Made by a program: the position numbers and the translations under genes | Shown: piece by piece, positions 14,145 through 21,091 of the stretch | How the letters are laid out: every line of letters begins with the position of its first letter | How positions within the stretch are numbered: the stretch's first letter is position 1 | The notes under the pieces: generated by a model | The model's input: only the letters and a program-made list of their open reading frames with translations | Databases searched by the model: none | Told to the model about the DNA's origin: nothing | Assembly (NCBI GenBank): GCA_017627975.1 | Contig: JAGAFT010000099.1 | Coordinates: forward strand, 1 to 30,483 | Direction of reading: 5' to 3' | Source: Oscillospiraceae bacterium | GTDB taxonomy: Bacteria > Bacillota_A > Clostridia > Oscillospirales > Oscillospiraceae | DNA: 30,483 bases

Positions 14145-15116
14145 TTACTTGTACTGCTCCATGTCGACGGCGGGGAGCTGGCTGCGCTCGAGGCCGAGGG
14201 CGATCCAGTCCTTCTCCTCCTGGTTGAGAGGCAGAACCGGGCGACGCATGAGGCCACTCTTGAAGATGCCGCGCTGTACGAGGGCTTCCTTCAGGCGGGC
14301 ATGGGCCTCACCGGAGGGCTGGCCGCCGCCGTAAATGGCCTGGGAGATGTGGTAGATGCGGTTGGACCAATCCTGAGCTTCCTTGAGGGTGTGCTTGTCC
14401 GGATTGCGGAAGACTTCCCATGCGCCGCAGATGAGCTCGGGCACGCAGCCGGCGAAGCCGATCAGAGCACCGTCCATGCCGGGGAACCAGGTCACGCACA
14501 GGGTCTCGTCGTGGCAGGTGATGAGGGAGATGTCCGGGCACTCCTGACGGAGCAGACGAACGTCATGCTCGTAGATGGAGGTGACGCGGGTACCGACCTT
14601 GATGCACTTGACATGCTCGATTTCCTTGCACATCTTGATCAGGGTCTCAACCGGATAGAAGGCCTTGGAGGTGGCGGGATAGAGGTGGATGATGATGTCG
14701 ATGTCTGCACCCTCGGCAACGTCCTTGATGTACTCAAAGGGAGCATCCGGATGCATGCCGAAGCGGAGCCACATGTGAGGAGGCATGAGCAGGATGCCGT
14801 CAGCGCCGGCTTCCTTGGCTTCCTTCGCCATCTCGATGGATTCGATGGTATTCTCGCAGTTGACGCCGGAGATGATGGTCATCACGTCGCCGCATTCTTC
14901 GGCGCAGATCTCGGTGACTCTCTTGCGCTCGGCGCGGCTCAGGCCGGTGATCTCGCCGGTGTGGCCGTTGCAGACGAGGCCTTCGATTCCCTTGCCGTAG
15001 AAGCTCTTGATCCAGCGGAGGTATACGCGGAATTCTTCTTCATTGATGGTGTAGTCATCATTCAGAGGGACGGAAACTGCCGGGAAAATAGTCTTGAAGG
15101 TTTTCACTTTAGCCAT
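14145..15116 (-). CDS. Dihydrodipicolinate synthase/N-acetylneuraminate lyase family class I aldolase
   Basis: The start at 15116 (M-A-K-V-K-T-F) follows AAAAGGAG with nine-base spacing and gives 323 residues; the upstream ATG at 15140 lies before that site. The protein is a TIM-barrel Schiff-base aldolase. The substrate-binding 'GHTGE' is at 51-55, the catalytic Tyr is probably Y146 ('IIIHLYP') and the Schiff-base Lys K173 ('CIKVG'). Members condense or cleave pyruvate with aldehydes (aspartate semialdehyde, N-acetylmannosamine, sugar acids). The P-A-T-S after the Tyr and the long C-terminal tail are unlike biosynthetic DapA, and regulation by an adjacent LacI-type repressor points to a catabolic substrate. 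It heads the leftward unit with the Nramp-family and TauE/SafE genes. Family is firm, substrate unknown. Confidence 0.88.
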   Translation of the reverse strand: MAKVKTFKTIFPAVSVPLNDDYTINEEEFRVYLRWIKSFYGKGIEGLVCNGHTGEITGLSRAERKRVTEICAEECGDVMTIISGVNCENTIESIEMAKEAKEAGADGILLMPPHMWLRFGMHPDAPFEYIKDVAEGADIDIIIHLYPATSKAFYPVETLIKMCKEIEHVKCIKVGTRVTSIYEHDVRLLRQECPDISLITCHDETLCVTWFPGMDGALIGFAGCVPELICGAWEVFRNPDKHTLKEAQDWSNRIYHISQAIYGGGQPSGEAHARLKEALVQRGIFKSGLMRRPVLPLNQEEKDWIALGLERSQLPAVDMEQYK

Positions 15117-15233
15117 GATGAATTTCTCCTTTTCATTCATTCGGTTTGAATATGATCATGATTGAATTGATTTCCTGTCCGCATCTCTGTGTCCCGCGTC
15201 CCATCGCGCGCTGGTCTTGGTTCAAGAGCTGTG

Positions 15234-15243
15234 CAAACGTTTG
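15234..15243. promoter_or_regulatory. LacI-type operator 1 (aldolase side)
   Basis: CAAACGTTTG is a perfect ten-base palindrome with the central CG typical of LacI-family operators. On the minus strand it extends to AACAAACGTTTG, identical over 12 bases to operator 2. It lies just downstream of the predicted aldolase start point, suiting repression by roadblock. Confidence 0.75.
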
Positions 15244-15257
15244 TTGCTTACGGGTGC

Positions 15258-15286
15258 ATCATAGCATTTCATTTTTCACTTGTCAA
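15258..15286 (-). promoter_or_regulatory. Strong SigA-type promoter of the aldolase unit
   Basis: On the minus strand, a consensus TTGACA (15286-15281), exactly 17 bases, and TATGAT (15263-15258). Transcription would start near 15250, directly next to operator 1. Confidence 0.8.
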
Positions 15287-15291
15287 CAAAA

Positions 15292-15325
15292 CAGGCCTTG
15301 TCTGCAATTTCTTGCACAAGGCCTG
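15292..15325. repeat. Inverted repeat in the divergent control region
   Basis: CAGGCCTTGT (15292-15301) and ACAAGGCCTG (15316-15325) pair perfectly, and GCAA/TTGC extend the stem inward. On the minus strand it is followed by TTTTG, giving it a terminator-like look just upstream of the aldolase -35. It could insulate that promoter or be a second regulator site. Confidence 0.6.
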
Positions 15326-15413
15326 CAAATACTTGTATATTTCTGAATCCTGCACAATTTGCGCCCTCGTTTTTTGTGCTTTTTGACAAAGGTTCTTTTC
15401 AGGTTAAAAGGTA

Positions 15414-15442
15414 TTGATTTTTCTTCCCTTTTCATTTATACT
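15414..15442 (+). promoter_or_regulatory. Promoter of the LacI-type regulator gene
   Basis: TTGATT (15414-15419), a 17-base spacer, and TATACT (15437-15442). The start point would be near 15449, overlapping operator 2, which suggests autorepression. Confidence 0.7.
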
Positions 15443-15451
15443 ACTATTTAA

Positions 15452-15463
15452 ACAAACGTTTGT
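15452..15463. promoter_or_regulatory. LacI-type operator 2 (regulator side)
   Basis: ACAAACGTTTGT is a perfect 12-base palindrome with central CG, between the regulator promoter and its ribosome site. It shares AACAAACGTTTG with operator 1. Confidence 0.8.
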
Positions 15464-15480
15464 GCAAGAAGGTGTATCAT

Positions 15481-16476
15481 ATGGCAACTCTTAAAGACGT
15501 AGCGAAGCTGGCCAATGTAGATGTGAGCACGGTTTCCCGCGCTCTGAACAACACTTCTTATGTTCATCCGGACACCAAGGAGCGAATCTATGCCGCCGCC
15601 AAAGAACTCGGTTACCATCCGAATGTTATGGCGCAGGCACTGCGCCAGGGAAAGCGCCATACCATCGGGGTAGTCGTTCCAAGACTTCATATGGCGATTT
15701 TCTCGGAGATTCTGCAGGGGATCGAGCAGCAGGCCGGCGAGCTCGGCTACGGCACCCTCATCTGTACGACCAACGACAATCCGAAGACTGAGAAGGAATG
15801 TCTGAACCGCCTGCGCAGCGGCTTTGTCGACGGGATCATCATTGCGGCCACCGGGAGAAACGGAAGGCTTTTGAAAGATATCCAGGCCAGCGGTATTGCC
15901 GTGACGCAGCTGGTCCGGCGGCAGGAGCTGGAGCTCAGCAGTGTGGTCGCCGACTACGAGGCCTGCGGGCATGATGCAGTAACCTACCTGCACGGGAAAG
16001 GATGCAAAGAGATTGGCCTGATCACCGGGGACCTGCATCTCGCACCGTATAAAGGACGCTATGACGGATACAGGAGGGGTGTCTCGGAGCTTGGCCTGGA
16101 GGAAATTACGAGCGAGTCAAATCGTGAAGTCAACAGCTTTCGCTATGGCTACGACTGTGCCAACCAGCTTCTCGATGAGAATCCCGACCTGGATGCCATT
16201 ATGGCTTCGGTTGATGTACAGGGCCTGGGGGCGATCCGTGCCGCTACGGAACGCGGCCTGCGTGTCCCGGAGGATATCAAGGTCATCAGCCTTACCGGTC
16301 ACCGTGTCGGGAGAATGCTGGAGACCACGATGACCTCCATGGAGATGCCTGCATTCGAAATGGGCAGATCCGCTGCCAAGATGATCATCGATGATATCGA
16401 AGCCGATTCCAAGCACAAGCCAGGCCGACGGCACCTGACCTTCGCCACAACGCTGGTGGAACGCGAAAGTACATGA
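15481..16476 (+). CDS. LacI/GalR-family transcriptional regulator
   Basis: The ATG at 15481 follows AAGAAGGTG and begins M-A-T-L-K-D-V-A-K-L-A, so the upstream GTG at 15460 is not used. The 331-residue protein has the LacI helix-turn-helix (2-25, 'VSTVSRALN' recognition helix), a hinge helix ('ELGYHPNVMAQALR') and a periplasmic-binding-type effector domain (about 60-325). Effector-domain landmarks include 'GFVDGIIIAATG' and the C-terminal 'MGRSAAKMIID'. It faces the aldolase gene, and two matching palindromes lie at the two start points. It most likely represses both the aldolase unit and itself until a sugar-like inducer binds. The inducer is unknown. A truncated Fe-S gene follows 78 bases downstream with no terminator visible. 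Confidence 0.93.
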   Translation: MATLKDVAKLANVDVSTVSRALNNTSYVHPDTKERIYAAAKELGYHPNVMAQALRQGKRHTIGVVVPRLHMAIFSEILQGIEQQAGELGYGTLICTTNDNPKTEKECLNRLRSGFVDGIIIAATGRNGRLLKDIQASGIAVTQLVRRQELELSSVVADYEACGHDAVTYLHGKGCKEIGLITGDLHLAPYKGRYDGYRRGVSELGLEEITSESNREVNSFRYGYDCANQLLDENPDLDAIMASVDVQGLGAIRAATERGLRVPEDIKVISLTGHRVGRMLETTMTSMEMPAFEMGRSAAKMIIDDIEADSKHKPGRRHLTFATTLVEREST

Positions 16477-16792
16477 CACCCCGGTATTTTTGATCGTCTG
16501 AACTCCCAAACCAAGCTTTACCCGTAATATATAATATAGCAGGAGGATTCTTCCATGGCTCTGCATATCATCGACGAAGCCAACCGCTGTCTCAACTGCA
16601 AAAAGCCCATGTGCCAACAGGGCTGTCCCGTCCATACACCGATTCCGACAGTCATTCAGCTCTTCAAGGAGAACCGCCTGTTGGAAGCCGGTGACATGCT
16701 GTTTCGCAACAACCCCATGTCCGCGGTCTGTTCCATTGTCTGCAACCACGAGATGCAGTGCGCCGGTCACTGTATCCGCGGCAGGAAAGATA

Positions 16793-16918
16793 TGCCGGCC
16801 GTGCGGTGTGATGCCGTGTCAGGGAAACAAAACGCGCTGACGAAAGATAAGCGAAAGGTAAGGCAGAACCGGAGCAGATCGGGTCATAATCCCGTTTCCG
16901 CTCCGGTTCAGGCTTTAT
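16793..16918 (+). repeat. 126-nt dispersed repeat, copy 2 (displaced reductase 3' end)
   Basis: Gap-free match to 8736-8861, with about 12 mismatches by eye. It includes the G-R-A-V-stop codons of an OYE-type gene, now out of frame with the upstream ORF, and the terminator hairpin. The sequence before it has no other similarity to the reductase. Confidence 0.85.
16866..16909 (+). terminator. Copied terminator hairpin downstream of the truncated Fe-S gene
   Basis: GAACCGGAGC (16866 onward) pairs with GCTCCGGTTC (16900-16909), with an inner CGGG/CCCG stem. One pair of the copy 1 stem is lost. It lies inside the read-through part of the truncated ORF. Confidence 0.5.
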
Positions 16919-16945
16919 TGGTATCCGTGCCCATAACGGAAACAG

Positions 16946-16974
16946 TGGACGATGGAGCCGAAAGATGATATACT
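16946..16974 (+). promoter_or_regulatory. Promoter of the peptidoglycan-enzyme fusion gene
   Basis: TGGACG (16946-16951), a 17-base spacer ending in TGA (extended -10), and TATACT (16969-16974). It overlaps the end of the truncated ORF and would start transcription about 65 bases before the ATG at 17047. Confidence 0.55.
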
Positions 16975-17046
16975 TACATTGCGAGAGGAAGCATGCCGTT
17001 GGGGAAGAGACTTAAAAAATACAGTGATTGATCAGGAGGAAGCAAA

Positions 17047-18522
17047 ATGAAAAAAGGAATAGCACTGATTCTGGTGACGGTACTGATTCTCACCGGAACC
17101 ATGATTTTTGCTGCTGCCGAGGGAAATCATCCGCTTGCAGAGCAGGTCGAAGACAGACTCCATGCATCCATACAGCATGAGACAGACTCGCCGGCATGGG
17201 TGAACGAACTGGCTGCGGCGCAGGACGAGACCGTTACCCAGATTTTTGTCGTCGCGGGAATGGGCATGGACAGGTCCACCGCGACAGTCTCCATGCACGA
17301 GCGGGATGAGGACGGACAGTGGAAACAGATCCTGTCGACGCCGGGCTATGTCGGGAAAAACGGGCTGTGCCTGGACGAGGACCATATTGAGGGCTGCGGG
17401 CAGACACCAATCGGGATCTATCACTTCAACAAGGCCTTTGGTATTGCGGCGGATCCCGGATGCGCGCTGCCATACACACAGGTCTCAGAAGACATCTGGT
17501 GGTCCGGAGATGTCGGAGACGGCATGCATTACAACGAGATGGTCGATATCCGCGATGTGCCGGATCTCAACAAAGACGACAGCGAACATATCGTTGATTA
17601 TGAATACCAGTATCAGTATTGCCTGAACATCAGCTTTAATGAAGACGGAACACCCGGCAGAGGATCTGCGATCTTCCTGCACTGCCTTGGGCCCGAAAAA
17701 CCGTATACCGGCGGCTGCGTAGCTATTCCGGAGAATATGATGAAGCAGGTGATGCAGCGGGTTGAACCGGACTGCGTTGTGATCATCGACCTGATGGAAA
17801 ACATCTGTCCGGAGACCTGGGATGCGTGGGGATTTGGCCGGACTGAAAGTACTGCGGATGAGGTAAAACTCTCGGACGATTCTTCAGACTTTGTGCTGCT
17901 GAGCGAGGCGGTGCCGGATGCGATCCTGGAGATTCGCTATTATTCCACCTACAATTTTGTAGGGGACCGCATTGACGGATACGAGGAACCGATGGCGTTC
18001 CTGACAAAAGAGGCGGCTTCCGCCCTGAGAGAAGTCAGCGATGAGCTTGTTGAGAAAGGGTACCGTCTGAAGATTTTCGATGCGTACCGTCCACAGATGG
18101 CGGTAACGCACTTCATGAACTGGGCTTTGGATGCGGAAGATGCCCGGATGAAGGAGTATTTCTATCCGGAACTGGAAAAGGACCAGCTCTTCCCACAGGG
18201 GTATATTGCGGAGCATTCCGGACACAGCCGCGGAAGCACGGTGGATCTGACGCTGTTTGATATGACCACGGAAAAAGAAGTCGACATGGGAGGAACGTTC
18301 GACTATTTTGGAGAACGCAGCCATCCGGACTATACAGGTATTACAGAAGAGCAGTATGCAAACCGTATGATTCTGCGGGATGCCATGCTGGCGCACGGAT
18401 TTAAGCCTCTGGCGGAAGAATGGTGGCATTTTACACTTGAGAACGAACCGTATCCGGATACCTATTTCACGTTCCCGATCAACAGCGACTCCCTTTCGGA
18501 GGAATGGCAGGAGGCTGCGTGA
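17047..18522 (+). CDS. Secreted L,D-transpeptidase (YkuD) / VanX-type D-Ala-D-Ala dipeptidase fusion
   Basis: The 491-residue protein starts behind CAGGAGGA. An N-terminal signal peptide (hydrophobic 5-22, A-A-A near 24) sends it to the cell envelope. Residues about 62-250 form an L,D-transpeptidase-like domain with H212 and the catalytic 'TGGCVAIP' (C224). Residues about 280-475 form a VanX/DdpX (peptidase M15D) domain. Its Arg is R348 ('DAYRP'), zinc ligands are H393 and D400 ('SGHSRGSTVD') and H461 ('EWWH'), and the general base is E458. 'FDYFGERSH' (418-426) is also family-typical. One protein could thus cleave D-Ala-containing dipeptides or tails and remake peptide cross-links through L,D bonds. 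It is monocistronic with its own promoter and terminator. No vanA/vanH/vanS/vanR genes are nearby, so a recycling or wall-remodelling role is likelier than glycopeptide resistance. Confidence 0.87.
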   Translation: MKKGIALILVTVLILTGTMIFAAAEGNHPLAEQVEDRLHASIQHETDSPAWVNELAAAQDETVTQIFVVAGMGMDRSTATVSMHERDEDGQWKQILSTPGYVGKNGLCLDEDHIEGCGQTPIGIYHFNKAFGIAADPGCALPYTQVSEDIWWSGDVGDGMHYNEMVDIRDVPDLNKDDSEHIVDYEYQYQYCLNISFNEDGTPGRGSAIFLHCLGPEKPYTGGCVAIPENMMKQVMQRVEPDCVVIIDLMENICPETWDAWGFGRTESTADEVKLSDDSSDFVLLSEAVPDAILEIRYYSTYNFVGDRIDGYEEPMAFLTKEAASALREVSDELVEKGYRLKIFDAYRPQMAVTHFMNWALDAEDARMKEYFYPELEKDQLFPQGYIAEHSGHSRGSTVDLTLFDMTTEKEVDMGGTFDYFGERSHPDYTGITEEQYANRMILRDAMLAHGFKPLAEEWWHFTLENEPYPDTYFTFPINSDSLSEEWQEAA

Positions 18523-18556
18523 GCACGCGTTTTAATTAGATTCTGATAGTAAATCC

Positions 18557-18608
18557 CCCGGAATCCTTGCTGTAAATATTCACAGATGAGGGTTCCGGGA
18601 GTTTTTTT
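18557..18608 (+). terminator. Intrinsic terminator of the peptidoglycan-enzyme fusion gene
   Basis: CCCGGAATCC (18557-18566) pairs with GGGTTCCGGG (18590-18599, one G-T pair), followed by seven T (18602-18608). The leftward acetyltransferase ends just beyond, at 18611. Confidence 0.85.
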
Positions 18609-18610
18609 GC

Positions 18611-19117
18611 TCACAGCAAATACTCATACATGGAAAAAGGGATTGTGCCGGCCGATGGATAATAGATTTCAATATCCCCGCGGTATTGGAAACCGAAGGA
18701 TTCGTACAGATGACGGGCAGGCGAGTTATACGGAAGAGTGTCGAGGCGGATCACATCAGCATTTCTCTCCCGTGCAACATCCCGGGCCTTTTCGAGCAGA
18801 CAGCGGCCGATCCCTGTTCCGCGGCGATCCGGATCTGAGGCCAGCAGATGGATTACAGCAACACGGTCAGTATTCATTGCCCAGTCGACCTGCCTGTAGG
18901 CTTCATCTTCCTTGTCTGTCACAATCACCGCACCGATAATACGAGATTCCACGGCAACATAAAGATTGCCTGCGTCGATAGCCTTCTGCAGGTCGCTGAG
19001 AAGAGGGTAAACCCCTTTTGTCCAGGTTGGGCGAATAGGACGGTCCTTCATCTTGTCGATGAGATCGTAATAAAATTCAAGTACCGCCTGTGCATCAGTT
19101 GCTTTGCAGATAACCAT
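18611..19117 (-). CDS. GNAT-family N-acetyltransferase
   Basis: This 168-residue acetyl-CoA-dependent acetyltransferase has the motif A pyrophosphate loop R98-R-G-T-G-I-G104 after a 'VIHLLASDP' strand. A motif B-like region follows near 'SPARHLYESFGFQYRGDIEIYY', which is typical of the fold's C-terminus. The acceptor (amino acid, peptide, antibiotic or ribosomal protein) is not predictable. An AGGTGGGA ribosome site precedes the ATG. The ATG is directly adjacent to the stop of a 30-codon ORF upstream, suggesting coupled translation. It is convergent with the peptidoglycan-enzyme gene. Confidence 0.88.
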   Translation of the reverse strand: MVICKATDAQAVLEFYYDLIDKMKDRPIRPTWTKGVYPLLSDLQKAIDAGNLYVAVESRIIGAVIVTDKEDEAYRQVDWAMNTDRVAVIHLLASDPDRRGTGIGRCLLEKARDVARERNADVIRLDTLPYNSPARHLYESFGFQYRGDIEIYYPSAGTIPFSMYEYLL

Positions 19118-19210
19118 TTAATCCCACCTGATCTCTGGCTGAATCTCTGTCATCGGCTCACCGCATTTCGGACAGACCAGCTTCGCTTTGCTTGGAGGCA
19201 CAGCGCGCAT
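19118..19210 (-). CDS. Possible 30-residue zinc-knuckle mini-protein or gene remnant
   Basis: On the minus strand a 30-codon frame begins at 19210 and stops with TAA immediately before the acetyltransferase ATG (TAA-ATG). The product is rich in Lys and Pro and contains one C-P-K-C-G zinc-knuckle half ('KLVCPKCGEPM'). It has no strong ribosome site of its own. It could be the C-terminal remnant of a zinc-ribbon protein, a true mini-protein needing dimerisation to bind zinc, or a leader that couples translation of the acetyltransferase. The Cys-x-x-Cys-Gly pattern argues for past or present coding. Confidence 0.4.
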   Translation of the reverse strand: MRAVPPSKAKLVCPKCGEPMTEIQPEIRWD

Positions 19211-19269
19211 GCGCTTAGATTTGTATAATTGTAAGCGTAGCTATGGCCGTTTGAGCGGGGAAAAGTGTA

Positions 19270-19298
19270 TTGAAGACGCGGGGGATTTTTGGTATACT
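19270..19298 (+). promoter_or_regulatory. Promoter of the type III restriction-modification operon
   Basis: TTGAAG (19270-19275), a 17-base spacer, and TATACT (19293-19298). Start near 19305, about 25 bases before the methyltransferase ATG. Confidence 0.7.
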
Positions 19299-19330
19299 TC
19301 AACTTGGATTATTAAGCGTGGAGGTTCAAA

Positions 19331-21082
19331 ATGCCGACGTTAGACTGGATTGGGAAAAGCAAAGTGGTAAATCACCATCTGGACGTACCGTATCATGTGC
19401 TGGAGCGGAAATTCAGCTATGATGAAAACGGCCGGCATGATGAGGACAACGGCAGCGGGAACATGATTATCCACGGGGACAACCTTGTGGCGCTGAAATC
19501 TCTTCTCCCACAGTACGAAGGCCGCGTCAAGTGTATATACATCGATCCTCCGTATAACACAGGCAACGAAGGCTGGGTCTACAACGACAATGTGAACGAT
19601 CCGCGGATCAGAAAATGGCTGGGGGAAGTCGTGGGGAAAGAGGGCGAAGACCTCTCACGGCATGACAAGTGGCTCTGCATGATGTATCCGAGGCTGAAGC
19701 TCCTGCAGAAACTGCTCTCAGATGAAGGTGTGATTTTCATTAGTATTGATGACACGGAATATGCCAATCTGAAGGCGGTATGTGATGAGATCTTCGGATC
19801 GAATTGTTTCATATCCAACATATCCTGGCAGAGAACCTATTCCACGCGCAATGATTCCAAGGGAATTGTAAACGAAGTTGAGCACATTCTCTGCTACAGC
19901 AAGCAACCGGACTGGCAGCCAAAGAAGCTTCCTAGGACAGCGGGGATGGATTCCAAATATAAGAATCCTGATCATGATGTTATGCCATGGACCAGCAGCG
20001 ATGCTTTTGCTGCTGATGCAGCGACCCACCAAGGAATGGTATATGCTATTCAACATCCGTTTACAGGACAAATGATCTATCCGTATAACGGTGCCCACTG
20101 GCGCTATCAGCAAGATGCAATGCTTGAGTATATGAATGGCTGGACATCTTATGAACTGAAAGATTTGGACGATTCAGAGGAGAGAGCTAAAATTTGCGGT
20201 CTCTCAGAAAGTGATGTACGACAGGGCGTTAAAGCAATCGTCCTTTCCAAACCCTTGGATGAAGCAAAAAAAGATGCAGATACAATTTTGAAAAGGGGAC
20301 AATGGCCACGATTCTATTTTACCAATAACGGTAAAGGCGGTATACGGAGGAAGACCTATATCGAGAACGTTGGAGGATTACCGCCTACAAATCTATGGCT
20401 CTATGATGATGTTGGACATACGGACGAGGCAACTAAGGAACTGAAATCAATATTTGATGGGAGGACCCCCTTCGACACCCCCAAACCCACCCGCCTGATT
20501 GAACGTATCCTGCAAATTGCCACAGACCCCGACGCCATCATCCTCGACTCCTTTGCCGGCTCCGGCACGACCGCCCATGCCGTCCTGAATATGAACAAGG
20601 CCGACGGCGGCAATCGGAAGTTCATCCTTGTCGAGATGATGGATTATGCCGATTCCATCACCGCGGAACGGGTCCGCCGTGTGATTGACGGCTATGGCGA
20701 GGGGAAGAAAGCCGTGGAGGGCACCGGAGGTAATTTCTCCTACTATGAGCTGGGGATGCCGATTTTCAACGGCGAACTGCTGAATGAAGAGATTGGCGAG
20801 GAAGAAATCCGGAAGTACGTCTATTACACGGAAACACGGAATCCACCGGAACCCCGTAAACCGGAAGAACCGGCTTATCTGGGCACGTATCTGGATACGG
20901 CATACTATTTCCATTACTCGAAGGAGGAATCGACCACGCTGGATCGCGACTTCCTGAAAACGATCAAGACCAGAGCGCTTGGCTACATGATCTATGCTGA
21001 CACATGCCTGCTCAGCGAAAACGAGCTGGATAAGTACCATATCACGTTCAAGAAAATCCCCCGCGATATCAGCAGAATTTGA
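19331..21082 (+). CDS. mod: Type III restriction-modification system methyltransferase (Mod)
   Basis: This 583-residue adenine-N6 DNA methyltransferase of beta class has the catalytic 'DPPYNTG' (D72-P-P-Y75) before the AdoMet-binding 'DSFAGSGTT' (about 407-415). 'IIHGDNLVALKSL' and 'YPRLKLLQKLLSDEGVIFISIDDTE' are also typical of Mod subunits. The region between, roughly residues 150-375, is the target-recognition part. In type III systems Mod alone gives methylation and sequence recognition, and it is needed by Res for cutting. GGAGG precedes the ATG. The Res gene starts nine bases after the stop. The middle third (about 19800-20450) is clearly AT-richer than the two ends, suggesting exchange of the recognition domain. 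No simple-sequence tract for phase variation is visible. Confidence 0.93.
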   Translation: MPTLDWIGKSKVVNHHLDVPYHVLERKFSYDENGRHDEDNGSGNMIIHGDNLVALKSLLPQYEGRVKCIYIDPPYNTGNEGWVYNDNVNDPRIRKWLGEVVGKEGEDLSRHDKWLCMMYPRLKLLQKLLSDEGVIFISIDDTEYANLKAVCDEIFGSNCFISNISWQRTYSTRNDSKGIVNEVEHILCYSKQPDWQPKKLPRTAGMDSKYKNPDHDVMPWTSSDAFAADAATHQGMVYAIQHPFTGQMIYPYNGAHWRYQQDAMLEYMNGWTSYELKDLDDSEERAKICGLSESDVRQGVKAIVLSKPLDEAKKDADTILKRGQWPRFYFTNNGKGGIRRKTYIENVGGLPPTNLWLYDDVGHTDEATKELKSIFDGRTPFDTPKPTRLIERILQIATDPDAIILDSFAGSGTTAHAVLNMNKADGGNRKFILVEMMDYADSITAERVRRVIDGYGEGKKAVEGTGGNFSYYELGMPIFNGELLNEEIGEEEIRKYVYYTETRNPPEPRKPEEPAYLGTYLDTAYYFHYSKEESTTLDRDFLKTIKTRALGYMIYADTCLLSENELDKYHITFKKIPRDISRI

Positions 21083-21091
21083 GGTGCCGCC

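Larger units (their letters stand above)
15117..15480. promoter_or_regulatory. Divergent control region between the aldolase and LacI-type regulator genes
   Basis: This 364-base AT-rich intergenic region holds no gene. It contains one promoter for each direction, each with a near-identical palindromic operator next to its start point, and a large inverted repeat between them (listed separately). The leader of the aldolase transcript is about 135 bases long. Confidence 0.75.
16555..16968 (+). pseudogene. Truncated GltD-like Fe-S N-terminal domain fused out of frame to an OYE gene tail
   Basis: The ATG follows a perfect AGGAGG. Residues 1-80 are a complete-looking Fer4_20-type domain, as at the N-terminus of glutamate synthase small subunit, PreT and related flavoproteins. 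Its eight cysteines (C12, C15, C20, C24-P; C59, C63, C69, C73) would bind two [4Fe-4S] clusters. The FAD and NAD(P) domains that should follow are absent. At codon 80 the frame enters a 126-nt copy of the 3' end of the 6535-8754 reductase, but in a different frame, so that reductase stop codon is skipped. Translation runs through the copied terminator to a stop at 16966. The last 57 or so residues are thus non-native. This looks like a deletion joining an Fe-S/flavoprotein gene to the end of an OYE-type gene. A remnant Fe-S protein could still be made. Confidence 0.75.

Noticed and set aside
16530..16535. TATAAT immediately before the truncated Fe-S gene as its promoter
   Set aside because: The implied start would fall in the ribosome site at about 16541, leaving no usable leader; the AT-rich stretch is more likely just the region before an AGGAGG.
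17047..18522. Vancomycin-resistance locus because of the VanX-type domain
   Set aside because: No VanH, VanA-type ligase, VanR/VanS or VanY gene nearby, and the fusion to an L,D-transpeptidase suggests wall remodelling instead.
19331..21082. Phase-variable repeat tract in mod
   Set aside because: Looked for tetra- or pentanucleotide or homopolymer runs as in pathogen mod genes; none of useful length is visible.
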